Origin: Bacteroidetes bacterium ADurb.Bin302
Lineage (GTDB): Bacteria; Bacteroidota; Bacteroidia; Bacteroidales; Paludibacteraceae
Assembly (NCBI GenBank): GCA_002069025.1
Contig: MWBK01000061.1
Coordinates: forward strand, 1 to 64,000
DNA: 64,000 bases
Reading direction: 5' to 3'
The translations under genes and the position numbers were made by a program. This document shows positions 1-8,510 of the stretch, piece after piece. The notes beneath the pieces are model-generated. The model ran no database searches. It saw only the letters and a program-made list of their open reading frames with translations, and was not told the DNA's origin. Within the stretch, counting starts at the first letter, position 1. Every line of letters begins with the position of its first letter.

Positions 1-446
1 CCTTTATATCCGTATGGATTCTTTCCCATAGTATAAAAGATTGCAGCTATTATTGCAAATGCTCCTAACGCAAGCATCATCCAAATATATATTAATGAAA
101 TATTAGCCGAAGCCAGCCATAATAAAATTAGGCCGGATATGCACGATAAGGCTACAAACGTATATATCAAATGATAGAAATCTTTTTCGGTCAATGCACC
201 TGATGTTAACACATATGCAGGTCCTTGTCTATCGGATGTATCCGTACCTTTTTGTGCATCGCCCAATTCATTGGCTATATTGCATAGTATCTGCAAGAAT
301 AAGGTTGTAATAACTGTAAGGGCACAAACTGCTACATTAAAAAAACCATGTACAGCAGCCATCATAGTTCCCAGAACTATGCTCGACATTGACAATGGTA
401 ATGTCCTTACGCGAAATGTTTGAAAGTATAAAGGTATCTTATTCAT
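1..446 (-). CDS. menA: 1,4-dihydroxy-2-naphthoate polyprenyltransferase MenA, 3' end cut off by window
   Basis: This is the N-terminal ~148 residues of a UbiA-family membrane prenyltransferase, which would attach the polyprenyl tail to dihydroxynaphthoate in menaquinone synthesis. Translation of the minus strand from the ATG at 446-444 gives MNKIPLYFQTFRVRTLPLS, then hydrophobic segments and the family's prenyl-diphosphate site, here NELGDAQKGTD (about residues 70-80), followed by a second variable stretch DRQGP. The reading frame stays open to base 1, so the C-terminal half lies outside. A TACTTTTG -7 box lies on the minus strand at 473-466. The assignment to MenA rather than another UbiA member follows from the N-E-L-G-D-A motif style and the Bacteroidota context; another UbiA prenyltransferase is the main alternative. 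Confidence 0.82.
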   Translation of the reverse strand, partial: MNKIPLYFQTFRVRTLPLSMSSIVLGTMMAAVHGFFNVAVCALTVITTLFLQILCNIANELGDAQKGTDTSDRQGPAYVLTSGALTEKDFYHLIYTFVALSCISGLILLWLASANISLIYIWMMLALGAFAIIAAIFYTMGKNPYGYK

Positions 447-547
447 ATTATTCTGTTTTAAGGCACAAAAGTACTTCAAAAAATCTAATAATCACAGTCA
501 AAATGATATATGAAAAAAAAACTTATTAAGATATTTCGCACTGATTT

Positions 548-579
548 TTTGACTTTGTTATTGTATCTATTTACCTTTG
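548..579 (+). promoter_or_regulatory. Bacteroidota-type promoter left of the GxxExxY cassette
   Basis: TTTG at 548-551 and TACCTTTG at 572-579 with a 20-base spacer match the TTTG-N19-21-TAnnTTTG consensus. The next gene downstream is the GxxExxY gene at 699. A short 60-codon frame (510-692) spans this promoter, which argues against that frame being a gene. Confidence 0.6.
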
Positions 580-662
580 CGAAACTTTTGACTATGACTA
601 TTCTGAAAATTGGCTCGGTGAGCCTCCCGCTATTGCGGTTCTTTGCCCCTTGCATTCAAAAA

Positions 663-686
663 GTCAGAACTATGATTTTTATGATT
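663..686 (+). repeat. left inverted repeat of GxxExxY cassette
   Basis: GTCAGAACTATGATTT... at 663-686 matches the reverse complement of 1117-1140 (GTCTGAACTATGATTT...) at 21 of 24 positions. The two arms hold a single gene between them: the gene begins 12 bases after this arm and its stop codon lies inside the other arm. Confidence 0.7.
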
Positions 687-698
687 AACTGATTAACT

Positions 699-1133
699 AT
701 GATAAAACAGGAATATAAACACTCAGAACTTACTTCTAAAATTATTGGCTGTGCTATGACAGTTCATAAAACCTTGGGCAATGGCTTTCAAGAAGTAATA
801 TATCAACGTGCTTTAGAAATTGAGATGATGAAGGAAGAGATCGCTTTTAACCGTGAATTTGAAATGCCAATATTTTATAGAGAACAACAAATTGGTACTC
901 GTAGAGTTGATTTTTTAGTAGAAGGCATTGTTTCAGTTGAATTAAAAGCAATGACCAAACTTGAAGACGTTCACTTTGCACAGGCAATTAATTATTTAGA
1001 AGCATACAATTTAGAAATTGGTTTACTTATCAATTTTGGTGAAACAAGTTTGAATTTCAAACGACTTACAAATAAGAAATTCCAACCAGCAATCACACAA
1101 TCACAAAAATCAAACAAATCAAACAAATCATAG
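699..1133 (+). CDS. GxxExxY family protein (PD-(D/E)XK nuclease-like)
   Basis: A 144-residue protein of the GxxExxY family (PDDEXK_3). The family signature G-F-Q-E-V-I-Y is at about residues 29-35, and a nuclease-like core follows: R-V-D-F near residue 69 and V-E-L-K-A near residue 80, i.e. the D...ExK pattern. No biochemical role is established for the family that I can rely on. The C-terminus (QKSNKSNKS) is low complexity because the coding frame runs into the right inverted repeat; its stop codon TAG at 1131-1133 is within that repeat. The start ATG at 699 follows the left repeat directly. The tight bracketing by inverted repeats and the gene remnant to the right suggest the unit arrived by transfer. 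Confidence 0.85.
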   Translation: MIKQEYKHSELTSKIIGCAMTVHKTLGNGFQEVIYQRALEIEMMKEEIAFNREFEMPIFYREQQIGTRRVDFLVEGIVSVELKAMTKLEDVHFAQAINYLEAYNLEIGLLINFGETSLNFKRLTNKKFQPAITQSQKSNKSNKS

Positions 1134-1140
1134 TTCAGAC
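1117..1140 (-). repeat. right inverted repeat of GxxExxY cassette
   Basis: Read on the minus strand this arm is GTCTGAACTATGATTTG..., the partner of 663-686 (21 of 24 identical). Just outside both arms are related GC-rich strings, CCTCCCGCTATTGCGG at about 622-637 and CCTCCCCCGCTAGCG at about 1143-1157, each able to form a small hairpin. Confidence 0.7.
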
Positions 1141-1155
1141 ATCCTCCCCCGCTAG

Positions 1156-1287
1156 CGAGCAGGTTTTAGGTATGATGATACCGATGTAATAAATAAACTC
1201 TTTGACAAAAATAGTGGTCTTTTAGTTTCGTATAACGATTTTAAAAAGCAACTTACTGCAGCTTTCAAAACACATTTTAATTTTTAA
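1156..1287 (+). pseudogene. 3' remnant of a broken gene
   Basis: A frame without a start codon encodes about 43 residues ending RYDDTDVINKLFDK, NSGLLVSYNDFKKQLT, AAFKTHFNF and a TAA at 1285-1287. Codon use looks normal and the peptide looks like a genuine soluble C-terminus, but a TAG at 1153-1155 closes it upstream, immediately beside the GxxExxY cassette. I do not recognise the family. The simplest reading is that the cassette replaced or interrupted the 5' part of this gene. Chance openness of a 43-codon frame in AT-rich DNA is the alternative. Confidence 0.45.
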
Positions 1288-1298
1288 TCAACTATTTT

Positions 1299-1329
1299 TT
1301 TGTCAGTTATCAGCTTTTTACTAACTTTG
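1299..1329 (+). promoter_or_regulatory. promoter of tRNA-Leu
   Basis: TTTG at 1299-1302, 19-base spacer, TAACTTTG at 1322-1329. The tRNA starts 12 bases after the -7 box, leaving a very short 5' leader. Confidence 0.75.
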
Positions 1330-1340
1330 CACCCACTTTT

Positions 1341-1422
1341 GCGGCTGTGGCGTAATTGGTAGCCGCGCCAGACTTAGGATCTGGTGCCGAGAGGCGTGTG
1401 GGTTCGAGTCCCGTCAGCCGCA
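1341..1422 (+). tRNA. tRNA-Leu (anticodon UAG)
   Basis: Acceptor arm GCGGCTG (1341-1347) pairs with CAGCCGC (1415-1421), with discriminator A at 1422. The anticodon arm is CCAGA-CTTAGGA-TCTGG, giving anticodon TAG, which reads CUA (Leu). A short variable arm GCCGAGAGGC and a T arm GTGGGTTCGAGTCCCGT-type sequence are present. The variable arm is smaller than in many class II tRNAs. No CCA is encoded; the following bases are CAAA. Confidence 0.95.
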
Positions 1423-1434
1423 CAAATTTAAAAA

Positions 1435-1455
1435 GGGGAGTGTCCTAGACTCCCC
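1435..1455 (+). terminator. hairpin between tRNA-Leu and tig
   Basis: GGGGAGT (1435-1441) and ACTCCCC (1449-1455) form a 7-bp GC-rich stem with a 7-base loop, followed by GTTAATTTT. It could end the tRNA transcript or act as a processing barrier or 5' UTR structure of tig; the T tract is poor. Confidence 0.5.
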
Positions 1456-1472
1456 GTTAATTTTAAAACAAC

Positions 1473-2831
1473 ATGAACGTTTCGCAAAACAATCTTGATG
1501 CGGTAAACGCAAAATTGCTGGTAAAAATTGAGCCGGCTGACTACACTGAAAAAGTAGAAAAAGCAGTAAAAGATTTTCGTAAAAAAGCTAATATGCCGGG
1601 ATTCCGCCCAGGCACCGTACCTGTTGGTCTTGTTAAAAAGATGTACGGAAAGTCTTTCCTTGCTGAAGAAGTAAACAAACTTATTTCTGATGCTCTTTAC
1701 GATTATATCAAGGAAAAAGATCTTAATATTCTTGGAGAACCAATTCCAACTGAAAATTTCCCTGTACCCGAATTTGAAGATGGTGCTAATTTTGAATTTT
1801 CTTTTGACATTGCAATTGCACCTGAATTGAATGTTTCTTTAAGTGCAAAAAACAAAGTAAAATACTACAATATTACAGTAGGTAAAGATCTTATCGATAA
1901 ACAGACAGCTGCATACCGCGGACGCTTTGGCAAATATGTTCAAACTGAAAAAGTTGAAGAAAAAGATGTTGTTAAAGGCGAATTGCAAGAACTTAATGCA
2001 GATGGTTCTGAGAAAGTTGACGGAGTAAAAGTTGAGAACGCTTTATTGAGCCCGGGATATATTAAAAGTGCAGACGAAAAGAAGAAAGTTTTAGGAAAGA
2101 CTAAAGATTCTTCTTTCGTATTCAATCCTAACAAAGCATTTGAAGGTAATGACGCTGAACTAGCATCATTATTGCAAATAAGCAAGGATGCTGTAAAAAC
2201 ATTCACCGCAGATTGCAAATTTACAATCAAAGAAATTACACGCTACGCAGAAGCTGAAATGAATCAAGAATTTTTTGATGCTTGCTTCGGTAAAGATGTA
2301 GTTAAGTCTGAGGATGAATTTACAGCAAAAATCAAAGAAGGCTTAGCTGAACAATTTGTAGAAGATAGCGATATAAAATTTATTATTGATATGCGTGATT
2401 TAGTTCTTGGTCAACTAAAAGATGTACAATTCGCTGATGCATTCTTGAAACGTTGGTTAAAAGCTAACAACGAAAAAATGACTGCAGAACAAATCGAGGA
2501 AGAATATCCTAAGATGATTGAAGATTTGAAATGGCAGTTGGTTAAAGATAAAATGGCAAAAGAAGCAGGTGTTAAGGTTGAAAAAGCTGACATCGAAGAA
2601 GTTGCCAAGAAAGCAGCTAAAGCTCAATTTGCACAATATGGCATGATTGGCGTACCTGACGATATCTTAGATGGTTATGTGCAAGACATGTTGAAAAACA
2701 AAGATGGTGCTAAAAATGCAGCTGAACGCGCTGCTGAACACAAAATAGTAGAATTGTTGAAATCTAAGGTTAGTTTGGCAAATACTGACATCACATTTGA
2801 CGAATTCAGCAAGTTCTTTGAGAAGAAATAA
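1473..2831 (+). CDS. tig: trigger factor (ribosome-associated chaperone)
   Basis: Trigger factor binds the ribosome near the exit tunnel and holds nascent chains; the central domain has the FKBP-type prolyl isomerase fold. The 452-residue product begins MNVSQNNLDAVNAKLLVKIE and carries the ribosome-docking loop as FRKKANMPGFRPGTVP (about residues 35-50), the family's G-F-R-x-G-x-x-P signature. The middle region (about 150-240) is divergent, as is usual in Bacteroidota, and the C-terminal half is the helical chaperone domain. Its position directly upstream of clpP-clpX is the classic tig-clpP-clpX order, although a strong terminator and a separate promoter separate it from clpP here. Confidence 0.96.
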   Translation: MNVSQNNLDAVNAKLLVKIEPADYTEKVEKAVKDFRKKANMPGFRPGTVPVGLVKKMYGKSFLAEEVNKLISDALYDYIKEKDLNILGEPIPTENFPVPEFEDGANFEFSFDIAIAPELNVSLSAKNKVKYYNITVGKDLIDKQTAAYRGRFGKYVQTEKVEEKDVVKGELQELNADGSEKVDGVKVENALLSPGYIKSADEKKKVLGKTKDSSFVFNPNKAFEGNDAELASLLQISKDAVKTFTADCKFTIKEITRYAEAEMNQEFFDACFGKDVVKSEDEFTAKIKEGLAEQFVEDSDIKFIIDMRDLVLGQLKDVQFADAFLKRWLKANNEKMTAEQIEEEYPKMIEDLKWQLVKDKMAKEAGVKVEKADIEEVAKKAAKAQFAQYGMIGVPDDILDGYVQDMLKNKDGAKNAAERAAEHKIVELLKSKVSLANTDITFDEFSKFFEKK

Positions 2832-2855
2832 GTTGTTTTTTCACATATTTGTAAC

Positions 2856-2884
2856 AAAAAGGAATCATTTGTGATTCCTTTTTT
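2856..2884 (+). terminator. intrinsic terminator after tig
   Basis: AAAAGGAATCA (2857-2867), loop TTTG, TGATTCCTTTT (2872-2882) and a T run form a clear rho-independent terminator 25 bases after the tig stop. Confidence 0.9.
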
Positions 2885-2930
2885 GTTTTATATACTTTAA
2901 GATTTATTTTTTTGTGAATTAGTATTTGCT

Positions 2931-2963
2931 CTTGTTTTAATAAAATAAAATTATATATCTTTG
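2931..2963 (+). promoter_or_regulatory. promoter of clpP-clpX
   Basis: CTTG at 2931-2934, 21-base spacer and TATCTTTG at 2956-2963, leaving a 5' UTR of about 45 bases before the clpP ATG at 3013. Confidence 0.65.
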
Positions 2964-3012
2964 CTTCCCTTTCTTTATAAAACAGATTATTTATCATAAT
3001 TATATATACATT

Positions 3013-3684
3013 ATGAATACAGAATTTCAAAAGTACGCAACCAAGCATCTTGGTTTGAATTCCATTGCACTTGAAAAGTACATGGACATTACTAGTAATT
3101 ATATTTCTCCGACAATTATAGAAGAGAGGCAGCTTAATGTTGCACAAATGGATGTGTTTTCGCGTCTAATGATGGACCGCATAATATTTTTAGGTACACA
3201 AGTTGACGATTACACTGCCAATGTAATTCAAGCACAATTATTGTATTTGGATTCTGCAGATCCCGGCAAAGACATCTCTATATACCTAAATACTCCCGGA
3301 GGATCTGTATATGCAGGTTTAGGCATCTATGATACAATGCAGTTTATATCAAGTGATGTTGCAACAATCTGTACCGGTATGGCAGCATCAATGGGAGCTG
3401 TACTTATGACAGCCGGAGCTAAAGGCAAGCGTTCTGCTTTAAAACACGCCCGTATAATGATTCATCAACCTATGGGTGGAGCACAAGGCCAAGCCTCTGA
3501 TATTGAAATTACTGCTCGCGAAATACAAAAACTCAAAAAAGAATTATACACCATTATTGCTGAACATTCAGGTAATACTTACGAACGCATAGAACAAGAC
3601 TCAGATCGTGATTATTGGATGACCGCAGAAGAAGCCAAAGCCTACGGTATGATTGATGAGGTGTTAATTAAACAAACAAAATAA
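3013..3684 (+). CDS. clpP: ATP-dependent Clp protease proteolytic subunit ClpP
   Basis: Serine protease chamber that degrades substrates fed by ClpX or ClpA-type unfoldases. The catalytic triad is visible as S126 (GMAASMGA), H151 (MIHQP) and D200 (DRDYW), with spacing equal to the E. coli enzyme (25 and 49 residues). The 223-residue product has an N-terminal extension of about 25-30 residues relative to E. coli ClpP, common in Bacteroidota. The TAA stop shares its last A with the ATG of clpX, so the two are translationally coupled. Confidence 0.97.
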   Translation: MNTEFQKYATKHLGLNSIALEKYMDITSNYISPTIIEERQLNVAQMDVFSRLMMDRIIFLGTQVDDYTANVIQAQLLYLDSADPGKDISIYLNTPGGSVYAGLGIYDTMQFISSDVATICTGMAASMGAVLMTAGAKGKRSALKHARIMIHQPMGGAQGQASDIEITAREIQKLKKELYTIIAEHSGNTYERIEQDSDRDYWMTAEEAKAYGMIDEVLIKQTK

Positions 3685-4907
3685 TGGCAAAAAAAGAAGA
3701 GGGCAGATGCAGTTTTTGTGGCAGATCTGAAAGCGAAGTGGCCTTGTTGATACATGGTGCAACAGGAGCTATATGTAGCGATTGTGTAGAAAGAGCCGAA
3801 GAAATTGTAAACGAAACTATTCAAAAAAAGTCAAAATTTGATTTGTCCTTGTCTAATCTGCCTAAGCCGATGCAGATTAAACAATTTTTAGACCAATATG
3901 TAATTGGCCAAGATGAAGCAAAGAAAAATTTATGTGTTGCTGTTTATAACCACTATAAACGTCTATTACAACATAAAACCGAAGACGAGGTTGAAATAGA
4001 GAAATCAAACATAATACTTGTTGGATCAACAGGAACAGGTAAAACTCTATTAGCAAAAACCATTGCAAAAAAATTACATGTCCCGTTTACAATTGTTGAT
4101 GCCACGGTGCTAACTGAGGCAGGATACGTTGGTGAAGATATTGAGAGCATCTTAACTCGCCTATTACAAGTTGCAGATTACGATGTTTCATTAGCTGAGC
4201 GAGGCATCGTTTTTATTGACGAGATTGATAAGATTGCACGTAAAGGAGATAATCCGTCTATTACGAGGGATGTAAGTGGAGAAGGTGTTCAGCAAGGTTT
4301 ACTTAAATTATTGGAAGGTTCTGTTGTGAATGTCCCACCTCAAGGAGGTCGTAAGCATCCTGACCAAAAAATGATTCAGGTCAACACTCAAAACATTTTA
4401 TTTATTTGCGGCGGTGCATTTGATGGCATTGAAAAGAAAATCGGCGCCAGATTAAATACTCGAATGGTAGGATATTCTGCCTCAAAGGATATGCATAAAG
4501 TTGATAGAGATAATTTGCTGCAATATTTAGCTCCACAAGATTTAAAAGCATTCGGATTAATACCTGAGATTATAGGTAGATTACCTATAATTACACATTT
4601 GGACCCATTAGATAGAGACGCACTTCGCCGTATATTGATTGAACCTAAGAACTCCATTATCAAACAATATAACAAATTGTTTGCAATGGATGGCGTAAAA
4701 TTAACATTCGATGAAGATGCTCTTGATTATATTGTAGATAAAGCCATAGAATATAAATTAGGCGCACGTGGTCTACGCTCCTTAAGCGAAACTGTTATGA
4801 TGGATTATATGTACGAAATCCCATCAGAAGGCGTTAAAGAATTACTAATTACAAAAGAAATAGCTAATAATAGGATTAATAGAATGGAGAAAAAAATGCT
4901 GATTTAA
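3684..4907 (+). CDS. clpX: ATP-dependent Clp protease ATP-binding subunit ClpX
   Basis: AAA+ unfoldase of the ClpXP protease. The N-terminal zinc-binding domain has four cysteines at 9, 12, 31 and 34 (C-x2-C...C-x2-C). Walker A GSTGTGKT lies near residue 114 and Walker [12 protein letters not shown] near residue 175; the pore loop G-Y-V-G is at about residue 150. Sensor and C-terminal small domain (GARGLRS) follow. Length 407 is normal. The start codon overlaps the clpP stop by one base, fixing the start. Confidence 0.97.
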   Translation: MAKKEEGRCSFCGRSESEVALLIHGATGAICSDCVERAEEIVNETIQKKSKFDLSLSNLPKPMQIKQFLDQYVIGQDEAKKNLCVAVYNHYKRLLQHKTEDEVEIEKSNIILVGSTGTGKTLLAKTIAKKLHVPFTIVDATVLTEAGYVGEDIESILTRLLQVADYDVSLAERGIVFIDEIDKIARKGDNPSITRDVSGEGVQQGLLKLLEGSVVNVPPQGGRKHPDQKMIQVNTQNILFICGGAFDGIEKKIGARLNTRMVGYSASKDMHKVDRDNLLQYLAPQDLKAFGLIPEIIGRLPIITHLDPLDRDALRRILIEPKNSIIKQYNKLFAMDGVKLTFDEDALDYIVDKAIEYKLGARGLRSLSETVMMDYMYEIPSEGVKELLITKEIANNRINRMEKKMLI

Positions 4908-4924
4908 AAATATGTGTTAAAATC

Positions 4925-4954
4925 TTGCATTACAAATTCTATTTATTATATTTG
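4925..4954 (+). promoter_or_regulatory. promoter of recQ, very close to ATG
   Basis: CTTG ending at 4927, 19-base spacer, TATATTTG at 4947-4954. The recQ ATG is at 4963, only 8 bases after the -7 box, so the predicted transcript start falls on or within a few bases of the start codon. Confidence 0.65.
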
Positions 4955-4962
4955 CTCTGATT

Positions 4963-7143
4963 ATGTCAGAACACTCATATTTAACAAAACCATTAAAAGA
5001 GCACTTCGGTTTTGATTCCTTTAAAGGGAACCAAGAAGCAATTATCGAAAATTTACTTGCGGGCAATGATTCATTTGTACTTATGCCAACAGGTGGAGGG
5101 AAGTCTTTGTGCTATCAACTGCCATCATTATTGATGGACGGGGTTGCAATTGTTATTTCTCCTCTTATCGCATTAATGAAAAATCAGGTTGACGCTATGC
5201 GCTCATTTAGTGAGGAAGACGGAATAGCCCATTTTATTAATTCTTCTCTTACACGTGCAGCTATTGACGAAGTTAAACATGATGTTCTTGCAGGCAAAAC
5301 AAAATTACTTTATGTGGCTCCTGAGTCACTTACAAAAGAAGAAAATATAAGCTTTTTACAAGGCGTACGTATCTCATTCTACGCAGTAGATGAGGCGCAT
5401 TGTATCTCAGAATGGGGACACGATTTTAGACCGGAATATCGCCGCATCAGACCTATGATATCTGAGATTGGGAATGCACCTGTAATAGCCCTTACAGCAA
5501 CTGCTACACCAAAGGTGCAGCACGATATTCAAAAAAACCTTGGTATGAATAATGCCACCGTTTTTAAATCATCATTTAACAGACCTAACCTATATTACGA
5601 AATACGTCCTAAGACACAGAATATTGATAAGGATATTATCAGATTCATAAAAAGTCAAGAAGATAAATCCGGCATCATTTACTGCTTAAGTCGCAAAAAA
5701 GTTGAAGATTTAGCCGAAACACTTGTGGTAAATGGAATCAGTGCGCTGGCATATCATGCAGGTATGGATTCTGCCGTAAGGACAGAAAATCAGGATAGTT
5801 TCTTAATGGAGAAAGTGCAGGTAATTGTTGCAACCATAGCCTTTGGTATGGGTATTGACAAGCCTGATGTACGCTTTGTTATCCACTATGACATTCCAAA
5901 AAGTTTGGAAGGATACTATCAAGAGACAGGACGCGCAGGACGTGATGGAGGTGAAGGTTTATGTATTGCATTTTATTCTTATAAAGATTTACAGAAATTA
6001 GAAAAATTCATGCAGGGCAAACCTATTTCAGAACAAGAAATAGGTAAGCAATTGTTGAACGAAACGGCTGCTTACGCAGAATCATCGGTTTGTAGAAGGA
6101 AATTATTACTACATTATTTTGGAGAAGAATATACCCAAGACAACTGCTGTAACTGCGACAACTGCTTGAATCCAAAAAAACAAATGGAAGCACAGGACTT
6201 ATTGTGTACCGTCTTAGATACAATCATAGCGGTAAAAGAAAAATTTAAAGCAGAGCATATTGTTGACGTTATAGTTGGAAAAGAAACGTCAGAAGTGTTA
6301 GACTATAAGCACGAAGATTTAGAGGTGTTCGGCACAGGCCAACACGAAGAACCTAGCGTATGGCAAGCAGTAATTCGTCAAGCAATGATTGCGGGTTACA
6401 TTGATAAAGAAATAGAAAACTACGGAGTGCTAAAGGTTACAAAAGAAGGTAAACATTTCCTTGATAATCCAAGCTCATTCAAAATTACAAAAGATAATGA
6501 ATTTGATGAGGAAGAAGATGATACACCGGTAAGGCGAGGCGGATCTTGTGCAGCTGATGAAACATTATTTGTAATGCTAAAAGATTTGCGCAAAAAAATG
6601 TCTAAACAATTAGGTGTTCCTCCTTTTGTAATATTCCAAGACCCATCACTCGAATCAATGGCCACGACCTACCCTGTCAGCATGGAAGAGTTGCAAAACA
6701 TCCCGGGCGTTGGTGCAGGTAAGGCTAAACGTTATGGCGAGGATTTCTTAAAGCTTATTCAGCAACACGTAAAAGAGAATGAAATAGAACGTCCTGAAGA
6801 TTTGCGCGTACGTACTGTACCTAACAAATCGAAAATGAAGGTATTTATTATACAAGCTGTTGATAGGAAAATCAGTTTGGAAGATATTGCAGTATCTAAA
6901 GGACTTGATTTTTCTGAATTACTTGATGAAATTGAAGCCATAATATACTCAGGCACAAAAATCAATATCGACTACTTTATTGATGATGCTATGGATCCTG
7001 ATAAGGCTGAGGAAATCTTTGAATATTTCCGCGAATCTCAAACTGATGATATTGATACTGCCATGACTGAATTAGGCGGCGACTATACAGAAGAAGAAAT
7101 TAGATTAATACGTATCAAGTTCATTTCTGAAATAGGGAACTAA
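4963..7143 (+). CDS. recQ: ATP-dependent DNA helicase RecQ
   Basis: 3'-5' superfamily 2 helicase for recombination and fork repair. Walker A MPTGGGKS is at residues 41-48, the DEAH box at 143-146 (followed by CISEWGHDFRPEY), motif III TATAT near 175, and motif VI QETGRAGRDG near 325. The zinc-binding part of the RQC domain shows C-RRKLLLHYF ... CCNCDNC at about 375-405, and an HRDC domain lies at about 540-620. The 726-residue length includes a C-terminal extension of about 100 acidic and helical residues that follows HRDC, as in other Bacteroidota RecQ proteins. Confidence 0.95.
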   Translation: MSEHSYLTKPLKEHFGFDSFKGNQEAIIENLLAGNDSFVLMPTGGGKSLCYQLPSLLMDGVAIVISPLIALMKNQVDAMRSFSEEDGIAHFINSSLTRAAIDEVKHDVLAGKTKLLYVAPESLTKEENISFLQGVRISFYAVDEAHCISEWGHDFRPEYRRIRPMISEIGNAPVIALTATATPKVQHDIQKNLGMNNATVFKSSFNRPNLYYEIRPKTQNIDKDIIRFIKSQEDKSGIIYCLSRKKVEDLAETLVVNGISALAYHAGMDSAVRTENQDSFLMEKVQVIVATIAFGMGIDKPDVRFVIHYDIPKSLEGYYQETGRAGRDGGEGLCIAFYSYKDLQKLEKFMQGKPISEQEIGKQLLNETAAYAESSVCRRKLLLHYFGEEYTQDNCCNCDNCLNPKKQMEAQDLLCTVLDTIIAVKEKFKAEHIVDVIVGKETSEVLDYKHEDLEVFGTGQHEEPSVWQAVIRQAMIAGYIDKEIENYGVLKVTKEGKHFLDNPSSFKITKDNEFDEEEDDTPVRRGGSCAADETLFVMLKDLRKKMSKQLGVPPFVIFQDPSLESMATTYPVSMEELQNIPGVGAGKAKRYGEDFLKLIQQHVKENEIERPEDLRVRTVPNKSKMKVFIIQAVDRKISLEDIAVSKGLDFSELLDEIEAIIYSGTKINIDYFIDDAMDPDKAEEIFEYFRESQTDDIDTAMTELGGDYTEEEIRLIRIKFISEIGN

Positions 7144-7162
7144 AATTTTCAATAATATTTTT

Positions 7163-7207
7163 AAACCAATTAAAAATAAGCGTTCTGCTTTTTGAATTGG
7201 TTTTTTT
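7163..7207 (+). terminator. terminator after recQ
   Basis: AAACCAATT (7163-7171) and AATTGGTTT (7195-7203) can pair across a 23-base loop, followed by a T run. The loop is large but the stem and T tract fit an intrinsic terminator 20 bases after the recQ stop. Confidence 0.65.
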
Positions 7208-7267
7208 ATGCCGATTTCAGTAAGATTAAAACGTTTGTTTTATTAAAACATTTTAACAATTAGGCCT

Positions 7268-7298
7268 TTTGATTGTAATGCAAACGTTTGTATCTTTG
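7268..7298 (+). promoter_or_regulatory. promoter of astacin-like protease
   Basis: TTTG at 7268-7271, 19-base spacer, TATCTTTG at 7291-7298; consensus-grade. The coding start is at 7322. Confidence 0.75.
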
Positions 7299-7321
7299 CG
7301 CCTCATTAAAAAACAATTTTT

Positions 7322-8509
7322 ATGATAAAAACAAAAAAACTGATTGCGGCATTCGCCATGGTATGTATTTGGGCAGGATGCTCAAAAATGGATGTTCAAG
7401 GACCTTATGAACTAGAACAAAGTACACAACAGCTACAAGTAAATGATACGATTTGTACATTATCTTATTCGGAGATTAAAAACAAATACATTGACATCGC
7501 TCTTGAACATGAATTAAACAAACCAAATGAAAGTTCGTTAAGATTTGCCAAACAGGCGATAACGGAAATGACAATAGATGAAAAAATAAACGCAATTCAA
7601 AGTTTAACAGAACAGAAAAATTCAACTTCATTTAAATCAACAAATAATGATGTATCAGAAGATGAGTTCTATAATTTACAAACTGCCAATTTAATTGAAG
7701 AATTAAACAGAAATCCACTTGTAATTGAAGCTATCGAAAGAAGTGATAAAACAGAACCTTTAGAATCGATGATTATTAGCTACAATGGGGGTGACAGCTT
7801 GGTTTCTAAAATGAAAGTATTACAGCACATAGAAGAAAATCAAAATACAAACACCCAAACAAAAACAAGAAGCGTTAGATTATGGTTAACGGCAAGATGG
7901 GGAAATGAAATACATTACAGATTTACAGAAAGTGTTTCTTCAAAGCTAAAAGATACCATAAAACTCGCAATGGAAGAATGGCAATCGGCAGCCAATTATA
8001 AATTTAGCTTCAAGGAAATAGCAAACAGTGGTTGGAACAAATTTGTTTGGGCTATTGGATGCTATTATCACATAAGAGTAGCACAACAGATAGACAATCC
8101 TGCACTTGCTGGATGTGCTTCTATAGGATGTGTTCCATGGTCTAATTGCAATATTTCTAGTTATAGCATTAAAAAAGGAACATGTCTACACGAATTAGGA
8201 CACAATTTAGGTCTGTTACATGAACATCAGAGAGCTGATAGAGATAATTACATTACCATTAAATGGGACAATATTAAAGATGAATATAAAATACATTTCT
8301 CAAAAATGTCTATTCTATCAGAATCCTATGGCGAATTTGATATTAACTCTATTATGATGTACTCATCAACTGCATTCTCTAAGAATACGAATACAGTTAA
8401 TCCATCATTAAAATATACCATTACCAAAAAAGATGGCACTAATTATATTTATAACCGAAAAAATTTATCGGAAGGTGATAAGAAAAATATAAAACTAATT
8501 TACAAATAA
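7322..8509 (+). CDS. astacin-family (M12A) zinc metalloprotease, lipoprotein
   Basis: Predicted surface or periplasmic lipoprotein: a signal peptide ends in WAGC with the lipid-modified cysteine at residue 20. Residues ~21-185 are a charged prodomain-like region ending near the basic KTRSVR. The C-terminal half is an astacin domain: the zinc motif HELGHNLGLLHEHQR (H290, E291, H294, H300, E301) matches HExxHxxGxxHExxR, and the Met-turn SIMMYSS is at about 343-349. Several cysteines (247, 265, 270, 276, 288) may form disulfides. Astacins cleave extracellular proteins; the substrate here is unknown. A second lipoprotein gene follows after one base, so the two form a unit. It has its own promoter and the pair ends in a strong terminator. 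Confidence 0.9.
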   Translation: MIKTKKLIAAFAMVCIWAGCSKMDVQGPYELEQSTQQLQVNDTICTLSYSEIKNKYIDIALEHELNKPNESSLRFAKQAITEMTIDEKINAIQSLTEQKNSTSFKSTNNDVSEDEFYNLQTANLIEELNRNPLVIEAIERSDKTEPLESMIISYNGGDSLVSKMKVLQHIEENQNTNTQTKTRSVRLWLTARWGNEIHYRFTESVSSKLKDTIKLAMEEWQSAANYKFSFKEIANSGWNKFVWAIGCYYHIRVAQQIDNPALAGCASIGCVPWSNCNISSYSIKKGTCLHELGHNLGLLHEHQRADRDNYITIKWDNIKDEYKIHFSKMSILSESYGEFDINSIMMYSSTAFSKNTNTVNPSLKYTITKKDGTNYIYNRKNLSEGDKKNIKLIYK

Positions 8510-8510
8510 T

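Noticed and set aside
510..692. A 60-codon frame starting MKKKLIKIFRTDFLTLLLYLF upstream of the GxxExxY gene
   Set aside because: It spans a consensus promoter and the left inverted repeat, and its C-terminal half is encoded by the cassette flank; more likely noncoding.
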